Source of the DNA: Marinomonas piezotolerans
Lineage (GTDB): Bacteria > Pseudomonadota > Gammaproteobacteria > Pseudomonadales > Marinomonadaceae
Assembly: GCF_003362755.1 (NCBI RefSeq)
Contig: NZ_QKRA01000005.1
Span: 62,001-126,000 of the forward strand
Length of the DNA: 64,000 nt
Reading direction: 5' to 3'
The position numbers were made by a program, and so were the translations under genes. Shown here in pieces: positions 56,377 through 64,000 of this stretch. The notes under the pieces were generated by a model. That model did no database searches and was not told the DNA's origin. It was given only the letters and a program-made list of their open reading frames with translations. Numbering within the stretch: the stretch's first letter is position 1; every line of letters starts with the position of its first letter.

Positions 56377-56994
56377 GTGTTAAACGTCCTCTATGAAGAT
56401 GATTGGCTGGTTGTGATTAATAAACCAGCCAATTGCCTATCTGTGCCAGGCCGCGGGCCGGATAAATATGATTCGATCTTAACCCGAGCGGTAGAACACT
56501 ATGGTGAAGCGCATGCGATACACCGCCTTGACTGTGCTACGTCTGGCATCATACTGGTTGCACGCACCCTCGAATGCCAAAAACGTATGTACGCTCAATT
56601 TCGAGAACGGCACGTAGAAAAAGAGTATCAGGCCCTTGTGCGAGGAAAGGTCGCGGGGCAATGGGGCGAAATACGTAAGCCTCTAAGGTGTGATTGGGAT
56701 CAACGTCCCAGACAAATGATCTGTACCCAGTGGGGCAAAGATGCCATCACTCGATGGCGCCCTATAAGCATTGAAGAAGGTTGCACGCGCATTAGCTTAA
56801 CACCGATTACTGGGCGCTCACATCAACTGAGAGTTCATATGCAAAGCCTAGGTCACTCTATCATCGGAGACGAATTTTACGACCCTGAAAAAACTGACAT
56901 GGATACCCGTTTGCTATTACATGCTTATCGTATTGAGTTCTTTCATCCGTTTACCAAGGCATGGATAAAATTTGTCGCTCCGTGTCCTTTTTAA
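56377..56994 (+). CDS. rluA: Pseudouridine synthase RluA (23S rRNA U746 / tRNA U32)
   Basis: A 205-residue synthase. The catalytic aspartate is Asp52 in HRLDCATSG. PLTPITGRSHQLRVHM-type C-terminal motifs are present. Its short length and position after rapA fit RluA rather than RluC or RluD. It starts with a GTG at 56377, five bases after the rapA stop. It has no S4 domain. Confidence 0.9.
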   Translation: MLNVLYEDDWLVVINKPANCLSVPGRGPDKYDSILTRAVEHYGEAHAIHRLDCATSGIILVARTLECQKRMYAQFRERHVEKEYQALVRGKVAGQWGEIRKPLRCDWDQRPRQMICTQWGKDAITRWRPISIEEGCTRISLTPITGRSHQLRVHMQSLGHSIIGDEFYDPEKTDMDTRLLLHAYRIEFFHPFTKAWIKFVAPCPF

Positions 56995-57033
56995 TATTTT
57001 CAGCCTACTTGACCATAGAAAAAAGGGATAGAC

Positions 57034-58089
57034 ATGGAGTACAACAGCAATCAGTACATCGGTAAGTTACTAACCACTGTCGGTGTAATCGCCTTGTCTG
57101 TCGGACTAATGCTGCTTATATGGCACTTAGCATATGTACTCATACTGCTATTTGGCGGCCTTCTTTTCGGGGTGTTTTTAGCGGGCATTGCGTCTGCACT
57201 TCGTAGGATTTTGCCTCTCCCTCACTGGAGTCTTGTTTTATTAGTCACCATCGCACTCATCTCCCTGCTTACTTTAGTAGCCTTTATAGCGGGTCCTGCC
57301 ATTGCAGAGCAGCTTATTCAACTCAGAACAGAGTTATCTAATGCGATTGGCCAACTAAAAGCTTCTATCCAACATCAATCCTGGGGCCAGCCGCTAATGA
57401 ACTGGATACAGCAACAATGGGAGAACGCTCCATTATCTCCCAGACGTCTGATGGATCAGGTAACAGGTGCTTTTTCAACCCTATTCGGCTCGTTAGCTGA
57501 TTTATTGGTGATATTCTTTATCGGTTTTTATTTAGCCCTTCATCCTAAGCCTTATACTGAAGGGACTTTGTATTTATTTTCAAGAGACAAACGTCGGCGA
57601 CTTCGAGACGTTATGCAAGCGGTTTATCACGCTTTGAAATGGTGGTTAATCGGGCGCGCAACTTCTATGAGCGTAGTAGGTACCCTTACCGCTATTGGCT
57701 TGTGGGTCATCGACATGCCATTGATTATGACACTTGCATTACTCGCTGGGTTACTGTCATTTATACCGTTTTTAGGCCCTATCGTTGCCGCTATACCCGC
57801 TATTTTAGTCGGGCTTATTGATGGCCCCAGCCAAGCTATCTATGTCGTAGTTATCTATGTTTTAGTACAGTTCTTAGAAAGCAATATCATCACGCCTTAT
57901 GTACAAATCAAAGCAGTATCTTTGCCACCAGCAGTGATGCTTAGCGGTCAACTTCTGATGGGAGCAATATTTGGGATTCACGGTTTAGCTCTTTCAACAC
58001 CATGGCTCGTTTCGGTCATTGTTATAGTACAAATGCTCTATATTCAAGATGTGCTAAAGGAGAAGGTATCACCATTAGGTCAACCCTAA
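57034..58089 (+). CDS. AI-2E transporter (PerM) family membrane protein
   Basis: A 351-residue inner-membrane protein of seven or eight helices. The pattern PFLGPIVAAIPAILVGL and SLPPAVMLSGQLLMGAIFGIHGL is diagnostic of the UPF0118/AI-2E exporter family. Members have been linked with autoinducer-2 export, sodium-proton exchange or permease-like functions, so the substrate cannot be stated. AAAAGGGATAG upstream is a fair ribosome-binding site. It faces the deacetylase-fold gene tail to tail. Confidence 0.88.
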   Translation: MEYNSNQYIGKLLTTVGVIALSVGLMLLIWHLAYVLILLFGGLLFGVFLAGIASALRRILPLPHWSLVLLVTIALISLLTLVAFIAGPAIAEQLIQLRTELSNAIGQLKASIQHQSWGQPLMNWIQQQWENAPLSPRRLMDQVTGAFSTLFGSLADLLVIFFIGFYLALHPKPYTEGTLYLFSRDKRRRLRDVMQAVYHALKWWLIGRATSMSVVGTLTAIGLWVIDMPLIMTLALLAGLLSFIPFLGPIVAAIPAILVGLIDGPSQAIYVVVIYVLVQFLESNIITPYVQIKAVSLPPAVMLSGQLLMGAIFGIHGLALSTPWLVSVIVIVQMLYIQDVLKEKVSPLGQP

Positions 58090-58178
58090 TCCATAGCTTA
58101 GATATCATGACCGTTTCAAAAAACGCTCTTAGCCAGTCGCGTACACCATCACCAACTTGGTCATGGCCTAGCACTTTT

Positions 58179-59108
58179 TTAAACGTAATTTGAAATCGTC
58201 ATTTTACGCCAAACATCGGCGGCTGCTTGATGCAGTAAACCATGTCGTGCTGCAATAACATTATGGTCGTGATCATACCCCCCGCCTATAACACAAGCGA
58301 TTGGAGCGCCATATTCAACGACTTGGTTGATAATGTATCGATCTCGATTAAAAATTCCCGAATCCGAAAGCTGCACATGACCTAACCGATCATCCTTATG
58401 AACGTCCACTCCCCCATCGTAAAACACGAAGTCAGGGCAATGCACTTTAAGAAGCTCTGGGATATTAGACTCGATGATTTCTAGGTACTCTCTGTCTTCT
58501 GCACCTTTAGGAATAGAAATATTGATACCAGTCGACTGCTTTACCAATGGGTAGTTATCATCGCAATGAAACGAAACGGGCACGACCTGTGACTGATTGC
58601 TAAAAAACGCTGTGGTGCCATCGCCTTGATGCACATCGCAATCAATAATCATAATTTTGTTGGCTCGCTTCGTATAGATCAGATCTAATGCAGCGACGGC
58701 AAGATCATTAAAGATACAAAAACCAGCACCACGATCAGGAAAAGCATGGTGAGTCCCTCCCGCAAGATGGCATGCTAGACGATGTTTTATTGCCAAATCT
58801 GCGGTTAACATGGTTCCAGAGACCGCTCGAAGCGTTCGCTCAACCAACCACTCACTCCAAGGTAAACCGATGTCTTTCTGCTCTTGAGTGCTTAACTTTC
58901 CGCGAATAAACCTTTGTACGTACTCTTGATCGTGGGCACGCATTAACGCACTCAACGACAAAGGCGACGGGCTGTAGCAATTTTGCTCAGTAAGAATCCC
59001 TAATGCTTCCAAGTGCTCAGCCAATAAACGGAACTTTGGCATTGGGAAGCGATGGCGGTCAGGAAAAGGAATGCTGTAATGAGGATGGTAGACAAGTGGT
59101 AAGTTCAA
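58179..59108 (-). CDS. Histone deacetylase-fold hydrolase
   Basis: A 309-residue zinc amidohydrolase of the arginase/deacetylase superfamily. The histidine pair is His120-His121 (GGTHHAFPDRG); the zinc ligands are Asp158 and His160 (DCDVHQGDGT) and Asp235 (DGGVDVHKDDRLG). The residues are intact, so it is presumably catalytic. Bacterial relatives act on acetylpolyamines or acetylated proteins. No neighbour explains its substrate. Confidence 0.9.
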   Translation of the reverse strand: MNLPLVYHPHYSIPFPDRHRFPMPKFRLLAEHLEALGILTEQNCYSPSPLSLSALMRAHDQEYVQRFIRGKLSTQEQKDIGLPWSEWLVERTLRAVSGTMLTADLAIKHRLACHLAGGTHHAFPDRGAGFCIFNDLAVAALDLIYTKRANKIMIIDCDVHQGDGTTAFFSNQSQVVPVSFHCDDNYPLVKQSTGINISIPKGAEDREYLEIIESNIPELLKVHCPDFVFYDGGVDVHKDDRLGHVQLSDSGIFNRDRYIINQVVEYGAPIACVIGGGYDHDHNVIAARHGLLHQAAADVWRKMTISNYV

Positions 59109-59154
59109 AATCTTCTTTTATTAATTCAGTCGCAAATGTGTGTTTACCATACCG

Positions 59155-60255
59155 CTAGCGTCGTTTAGCTACCAGTAGTTTTCTAACGGCAAGATTAAAG
59201 GAATCTACTAAATGTGGCGGTATCCCTTTACCACTTTCAAAATTGACTTTTTGGATGGCTCGCATCGCGCTTTTCTTGTATTCATCACCCGATTTGCCCC
59301 ACACAACGTCTATAAACTGAACCGCCATGGACAAGATAAAAGCGCCTTGCGGGATCATGCCTCCAACCAGCCCCTCCGGGTACCCTGTTCCATCAAAGCG
59401 CTCTTTGTATGAACTAACAATATCAATTGCCAATTCCCAGCCAGCGTGTTTGCTAAGCAATTGGGCACCAACCATCGGATGATTTCTTTCTGCACGCAAT
59501 TTTGCTTCTTCATCGTCTTGGCATTTTAAAATCATCGCCATGCCCATATTATGCATATACGCCGCAGCCGCAAGCTGTGCTTTATCTTCTGGATTACGGC
59601 ATTCGTTATTAATCAACTGACAAAGCTTTAGAATTCGCTCTCCGCGCTCGGGAGCATAACCAAGTAAGCGGTTAAGTCGAGCACTGAATTGACGAAATTG
59701 CTCAATATCAGACAGCTGGGCGTCAGTGTATTCAACACGAATAATTAAATCGTCTTCTGAAGCGGTAGTTGCTGTTGGGGCTGGATCGTCGCTCAACAAT
59801 CGAAGCAGCTCGTCGGCATAATGACACCTTTGAGACTGCTCTTCTTGAGCATAAATTTTATCAAGATAGGACTGCAACAAATTGAGCAACTTACTATCTG
59901 CACCATGATGCTGATGTAACTGATTAAATAATAAGAGAATCTTATCTAAGACAGTATTAATTAGCTCACCCAGTACAGAATCGTACTCGATGTATCCCCC
60001 GCGCATCCCATCTACAATCTCCTCTAGACGATGAAGAGCATCGACAAGAGGGTCTAAAAAGCAAACTGAGCAGTTGCCCTTCATACTATGTAAAGAGCGA
60101 AAAAGATTATCGAGCTTCTCATGGCTGAAACCCGTTTCTTCAATATCATTGATGATACTCTCAATCTCTTGTTGCGCTTCTAGGTAGCACTCCAACAAAT
60201 CATCTTTCAGCTCTTTATCTAAAGCAGAAAACTCTTTACAGGCAAAATGCTCCAT
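59155..60255 (-). CDS. HPt domain fused to a catalytically degenerate HD-GYP-like domain
   Basis: A 366-residue cytosolic protein. Residues about 15-110 form a histidine phosphotransfer domain; the phospho-acceptor would be His56 in RSLHSMKGN. Residues about 200-360 match the HD-GYP fold of cyclic di-GMP phosphodiesterases: NHPMVGAQLL, ERFDGTGYPEGL and PPHLVDSF. Key metal ligands are replaced: the HD motif reads HNMGM (235-239), and the HHE motif reads YKE. It is likely a non-catalytic receiver of a phosphorelay, not a phosphodiesterase. The partner kinase is not in the window. Confidence 0.8.
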   Translation of the reverse strand: MEHFACKEFSALDKELKDDLLECYLEAQQEIESIINDIEETGFSHEKLDNLFRSLHSMKGNCSVCFLDPLVDALHRLEEIVDGMRGGYIEYDSVLGELINTVLDKILLLFNQLHQHHGADSKLLNLLQSYLDKIYAQEEQSQRCHYADELLRLLSDDPAPTATTASEDDLIIRVEYTDAQLSDIEQFRQFSARLNRLLGYAPERGERILKLCQLINNECRNPEDKAQLAAAAYMHNMGMAMILKCQDDEEAKLRAERNHPMVGAQLLSKHAGWELAIDIVSSYKERFDGTGYPEGLVGGMIPQGAFILSMAVQFIDVVWGKSGDEYKKSAMRAIQKVNFESGKGIPPHLVDSFNLAVRKLLVAKRR

Positions 60256-60375
60256 ATTCTCCGTCCAACGGCTTAATTAATCATCATGAGATGTACATCT
60301 CACTTAATTGTAGTGTCTATCTAAGACATAATGAACAAAACGAATGTATCTTTCTGAAAATACCTACGAGGAAAT

Positions 60376-60822
60376 ATGGCTATTTGGTTAATGAAGTCCG
60401 AACCGGATGAGTTCTCGATCAATGATTTAAAAACAAAACAACGCGCGAACTGGGATGGTGTACGCAACTTTCAAGCCCGAAATTACATGCGAGATATGGC
60501 TCAGGGAGATTTGGTGCTGTTCTATCATTCGAGTTGCAAGGTACCAGGAATCGTTGGCACGGCAACAGTATCGAAAACCGCTCATCCTGATCCAAGCTGT
60601 TTAGATCCTAACAGCCCTTATTTCGATCCAAAGTCGACTCAAGAATCCCCGCGCTGGGTTCAAGTAGAGCTCACATTTGAGTCGAAATTTGCCAACCCTA
60701 TTACTTTAGCAATGATGAAAGCCATGCCAGAGCTAGAAGGATTCCCATTAGTAAAGAAAGGAAATCGCCTTAGTGTTATGCCGGTCGCAGATGGTTATTG
60801 GGCCGCACTGCAAGCATTATAA
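60376..60822 (+). CDS. EVE domain protein
   Basis: A 148-residue protein formed by one EVE domain, related to PUA and YTH domains that read modified bases. WLMKSEPDEFSINDL, WDGVRNFQARNYM, GDLVLFYHSS and KKGNRLSVMPV are the family blocks. In bacteria it may bind modified nucleobases in RNA or DNA. It stands beside an outer-membrane gene in tail-to-tail orientation, and no restriction genes are near. The function remains unproven. Confidence 0.92.
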   Translation: MAIWLMKSEPDEFSINDLKTKQRANWDGVRNFQARNYMRDMAQGDLVLFYHSSCKVPGIVGTATVSKTAHPDPSCLDPNSPYFDPKSTQESPRWVQVELTFESKFANPITLAMMKAMPELEGFPLVKKGNRLSVMPVADGYWAALQAL

Positions 60823-60823
60823 C

Positions 60824-61516
60824 TTAGTGGTAGCCACGGTCGCGGGCTTTCGTCCCTAAGCCGCGATCAAAGTAATAACGCAACTCTAATCCCATATACG
60901 GTAAAATATCAGATCCGCCATCACGAATCAGAGCACCAACCGCTAAATGTTGCCGATATTTTTCAGGCTGAATAAACGTCTCTAATCGCCATCCTTCACG
61001 GTTATCAAAACGCTCACGATAAAGCCCTATGCGACGATTACTATCGGGATACCAAATTACTCCAGCCTTCACTGATGTAAACTTTTCAAAAGTGTCGCTG
61101 TAGCTTGAATAACGCCAATCTATCGTGACATCTTCAGCGTAATACGATGCAAGTAAATGAGTCACGGGCTTCTGTTGAGTCTCAAATGCTCCTGAACGAG
61201 ATTTTTTCTGTAATGTTCCAAACCCGAGCCCGACTCGCCCTTCTGAAACACGCACAAAACCAAGACCGTTAAACTCAGACAATGCAAAATCGCCATACAC
61301 GTTGTCACCGAAGATATAATTGCTATCAAGGTTTATTTGCGCTGAAAAATACTCTAATACAGGAATATTGACAGTAAAATCTATATTAAACAGCTCAGCA
61401 CCAATGGCTGTACCTCCCCCTAAACTTAACTCAAAGTTAGGCAGTTCACGCTCTGCTGATGCATAGCTTGATAGTACAATGCATGCAGTTACCGTAAACA
61501 GTTTGGCAAATTTCAT
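60824..61516 (-). CDS. Hypothetical outer-membrane beta-barrel protein
   Basis: A 230-residue secreted protein I cannot assign. The ATG at 61516 has GGATG five bases upstream and gives a signal peptide ending at ASAEREL; the longer frame from 61582 is less likely. The mature part alternates short beta strands with aromatic residues and ends in ELRYYFDRGLGTKARDRGYH, so the last strand (YMGLELRYYF) ends as an OMP anchor usually does before a short extension. It is tail to tail with the EVE gene. Confidence 0.75.
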   Translation of the reverse strand: MKFAKLFTVTACIVLSSYASAERELPNFELSLGGGTAIGAELFNIDFTVNIPVLEYFSAQINLDSNYIFGDNVYGDFALSEFNGLGFVRVSEGRVGLGFGTLQKKSRSGAFETQQKPVTHLLASYYAEDVTIDWRYSSYSDTFEKFTSVKAGVIWYPDSNRRIGLYRERFDNREGWRLETFIQPEKYRQHLAVGALIRDGGSDILPYMGLELRYYFDRGLGTKARDRGYH

Positions 61517-61704
61517 AAAGCATCCGTTACTTAAAGGCGATACTAAATGGTATGCGTTTTTGAGGTGCGAGTCATGGTGCAATTGCAGAGTTGTATGGAT
61601 TTCATGTTTTCACAGACAGACACCTATGGGAATCGAGCCAAAACCCCAATATAATGTGCGCCAAAGTCATCAGACTCACATATTTACTAGGTTTACATTT
61701 TCAC

Positions 61705-63063
61705 ATGGCTAAGAAACTCTTTATCCAGACACATGGCTGCCAAATGAACGAATACGATTCTTCTCGTATGGCTGATTTACTTGGCGACTCTCACGAGATG
61801 GAGCTCACCGACAATGCAGAAGAAGCAGATGTTCTACTGCTAAATACCTGTTCAATTCGTGAAAAAGCGCAAGATAAGGTGTTCCACCAACTTGGTCGGT
61901 GGAAAAAGCTCAAGGAAAAGAATCCAAACCTAAAAATTGGTGTAGGAGGCTGTGTTGCATCGCAAGAAGGTGACAACATTCGTAAACGCGCCAAGCATGT
62001 CGATATGATTTTTGGGCCACAGACGCTGCACAAGCTACCACAAATGGTCGATGCCGCTGCAAACTCAATTCCGATTACAGACGTTACCTTCCCTGAAATT
62101 GAGAAATTTGACCATTTACCGGCACCACGTGTAGACGGCGCAGAAGCATTTGTTTCTATCATGGAAGGATGCAGCAAATACTGCACCTTTTGTGTTGTCC
62201 CTTATACACGAGGCGAGGAAGTCAGCCGACATTTTGAAGACATTCTAAAAGAAGTCGCTCAACTCGCTGAGCAAGGTGTTCGCGAAATTCATTTATTAGG
62301 GCAAAACGTAAATGCCTACCGCGGAGAAGATGCTAACGGCGAGGAAATGGATCTAGCAGACATCATTCACGCAGTAGCGAACGTCAATGGGGTCGAGCGC
62401 ATTCGCTTCACGACATCACACCCTGTTGAGTTTACCGACAGCTTAATTGAAGCTTTCCGTACACAGCCTAAGCTAGTCAGCCATCTACATTTACCTGTAC
62501 AAAGCGGCTCAGACAGTGTTCTATCGAACATGAAACGTGGGCATGATCGTCAGTATTACATTGACAAGATTAATCGAATCAAAGCGGCCCGCCCAGGTAT
62601 TAGTTTATCGTCCGACTTTATCATCGGCTTCCCTGGCGAAACCGATGAAGATTTCATAGACACCATGAATTTGATCCAAGAAATCGGTTTTGATCACTCG
62701 TTTAGCTTTGTTTACAGCCAACGACCTGGTACGCCCGCAGCACAATTAGATGACACAACGCCCGAAGAGGTTAAAAAAGAGCGGTTAGCGATTTTACAGC
62801 GTCGTATTGTTCAACAAGCCTATGACATCAGCCTTAGCATGGTTGGCAACATCGAGCGTATTTTGGTTAGCGGCTATTCGCCACGTGATCCAGGCAAATT
62901 GCAGGGTCGTACAGAAAACAACCGCATCGTGAATTTTCAAGCAGATGATCCACAACTCATCGGAAAGTTTGCCGATGTCGTGATCACCGATGCATACCCT
63001 AATTCTCTTCTCGGCGAACTTGCCGGTTCGGAATTGGATTCAGACTTCGAATTATCTAAATAA
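61705..63063 (+). CDS. miaB: tRNA-2-methylthio-N6-isopentenyladenosine37 synthase MiaB
   Basis: A 452-residue radical SAM methylthiotransferase acting on i6A37 of tRNA. The three cysteines for one 4Fe-4S cluster are C12, C49 and C83; the radical SAM set is C156-xxx-C160-xx-C163. A C-terminal TRAM domain is present. The frame is open 38 codons upstream, but the ATG at 61705 ([15 protein letters not shown]) is the usual start. It is followed after eight bases by the phoH-like gene, the conserved order. Confidence 0.96.
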   Translation: MAKKLFIQTHGCQMNEYDSSRMADLLGDSHEMELTDNAEEADVLLLNTCSIREKAQDKVFHQLGRWKKLKEKNPNLKIGVGGCVASQEGDNIRKRAKHVDMIFGPQTLHKLPQMVDAAANSIPITDVTFPEIEKFDHLPAPRVDGAEAFVSIMEGCSKYCTFCVVPYTRGEEVSRHFEDILKEVAQLAEQGVREIHLLGQNVNAYRGEDANGEEMDLADIIHAVANVNGVERIRFTTSHPVEFTDSLIEAFRTQPKLVSHLHLPVQSGSDSVLSNMKRGHDRQYYIDKINRIKAARPGISLSSDFIIGFPGETDEDFIDTMNLIQEIGFDHSFSFVYSQRPGTPAAQLDDTTPEEVKKERLAILQRRIVQQAYDISLSMVGNIERILVSGYSPRDPGKLQGRTENNRIVNFQADDPQLIGKFADVVITDAYPNSLLGELAGSELDSDFELSK

Positions 63064-63071
63064 GGTAAACT

Positions 63072-64000
63072 TTGGACAATACATCCGTAACATCCCAACA
63101 ATTTCGCCTAGAGCCCGCCGATGCAACGGCATTGGCGGCTTTGTGCGGACAATTCGACGATCACTTAAAACAAATCGAACATCGACTAAGTGTCACAATT
63201 CAGCATCGCGGAGAACTTTTTGAAGTATCTGGTGAAGACAGCGATCATGTTGCCGCGGCAAAGGTTCTGCTCGAAAGCATATATCGTGAAGCACTAGCCC
63301 AGAAAGAAATCACCAAAGAGGCCATTCACTTGTATTTACAAGAGTCGGCGATAGAGGCGCTTTCAAAAGGTAAAGCTGAACGTGATCAAGTGGTCATCAA
63401 AACACGCAAGGCCTACATCAAACCAAAAGGCAAAAATCAGCAAAGTTACGTACAACAAATTCGTAAACATGACATTAATTTTGGAATAGGCCCTGCCGGG
63501 ACAGGTAAAACCTACTTAGCGGTTGCTTGTGCCGTAGAAGCATTAGAAGCTGATCGTGTAGAGCGTATTATGCTAGTTCGTCCTGCCGTCGAAGCAGGAG
63601 AAAAATTAGGCTTCTTACCAGGCGATTTATCTCAAAAAATTGACCCTTACTTACGACCGTTGTACGACGCTCTTTATGAAATGTTAGGTTTCGAGCTAGT
63701 AGATAAACTAATCGAGAAGAATGTGATTGAAATCGCACCTCTCGCGTTCATGCGAGGACGAACACTCAATAACTCTTTCATCATTCTCGATGAAAGCCAA
63801 AATACGACGCGCGAACAAATGAAAATGTTCCTTACGCGGATCGGTTTTGGTTCCACAGCTGTGATTACCGGTGACCGTACTCAAGTTGATTTACCTCGAG
63901 GTACCAATTCAGGCCTAGCCCATGCAATGCACGTACTGGATAACGTCAATGGCATTAGCATGACTCATTTTGCGGCCTCGGATGTGGTACGTCATCCTCT
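63072..64000 (+). CDS. ybeZ: PhoH-like ATPase (YbeZ), N-terminal part cut by the window edge
   Basis: The gene runs off the right edge after 309 codons and two bases. I use the TTG at 63072, with AAGG seven bases upstream, because it gives the usual YbeZ start (FRLEPADATALAALCG). Walker A is GIGPAGTGKT at residues 138-147. FIILDESQNT is the Walker B site. The protein is a cytosolic NTPase linked to the YbeY endoribonuclease and ribosome quality control. ybeY and lnt should follow outside the window. Confidence 0.9.
   Translation, partial: MDNTSVTSQQFRLEPADATALAALCGQFDDHLKQIEHRLSVTIQHRGELFEVSGEDSDHVAAAKVLLESIYREALAQKEITKEAIHLYLQESAIEALSKGKAERDQVVIKTRKAYIKPKGKNQQSYVQQIRKHDINFGIGPAGTGKTYLAVACAVEALEADRVERIMLVRPAVEAGEKLGFLPGDLSQKIDPYLRPLYDALYEMLGFELVDKLIEKNVIEIAPLAFMRGRTLNNSFIILDESQNTTREQMKMFLTRIGFGSTAVITGDRTQVDLPRGTNSGLAHAMHVLDNVNGISMTHFAASDVVRHP

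Noticed and set aside
61591-61704. 38-codon N-terminal extension of MiaB
   Set aside because: MiaB proteins start at the [13 protein letters not shown] segment; the upstream codons overlap the promoter region.

Overview
The window looks like ordinary chromosome of a marine gammaproteobacterium of the Oceanospirillales type. By gene content and order I think it is closest to Marinomonas, but that is an inference and no marker was compared. G+C looks to be in the mid-40s percent by eye, and nothing in base or codon use suggests a recent foreign island. I see no rRNA, tRNA, insertion sequence, prophage or CRISPR array. Both ends cut a gene: lipA on the left and a phoH-like gene on the right.

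Layout. (1) Positions 1-10136, all on the minus strand, hold a cell-elongation and lipoate cluster: proA-nadD-rsfS-rlmH-mrdA-rodA-mltB-rlpA-dacA-ybeD-lipB-lipA. (2) 10268-11246 holds trmO and a small unknown gene on plus. (3) 11377-21144, on minus, holds gyrA, serC, pheA, a tyrA-aroA fusion, cmk and rpsA. (4) 21512-25898, on plus, holds ubiG, a yciK-type reductase and an M16 peptidase whose start codon lies in a large inverted repeat. (5) 25909-30318 holds a periplasmic unknown, fabV, a lone glycosyltransferase, two tiny cysteine-rich proteins and a YebC/YeeN-type gene. (6) 30570-35552, on plus, holds a SulP transporter, a two-component pair and an AEC permease. (7) 35568-37256 is an apparently iron-controlled unit: Fur-like boxes, an AraC-like regulator, a flavodoxin, a nested stem-loop element and a strong terminator. 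(8) 37307-50273 holds a DUF3301 gene, a chemoreceptor, gltX, xni, a DUF4139 protein, a TolC-like protein, an M18 aminopeptidase, prc, a YbfE-like gene and rdgC. (9) 50417-64000 holds a cation exporter, rmuC, yigZ, rapA, rluA, an AI-2E family permease, a deacetylase-fold gene, an HPt-HD-GYP-like signalling protein, an EVE-domain gene, an outer-membrane protein, miaB and phoH.

Most of the content is housekeeping: peptidoglycan elongation (PBP2, RodA, PBP5-type carboxypeptidase, lytic enzymes), ribosome biogenesis (RlmH, RsfS, S1, RluA), aromatic amino acid synthesis, and DNA/RNA maintenance (GyrA, RdgC, RmuC, RapA).

The points most worth following are these. The AroA half of the TyrA-AroA fusion has lost most EPSP synthase active-site residues. 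A roughly 100-base nested inverted-repeat element sits between the Fur-linked flavodoxin stop and its terminator. A 10+13 bp inverted repeat buries the M16 peptidase start codon. An HPt protein carries an HD-GYP-like domain without its catalytic residues. A 58-residue cysteine-motif protein overlaps a DUF1289 gene.
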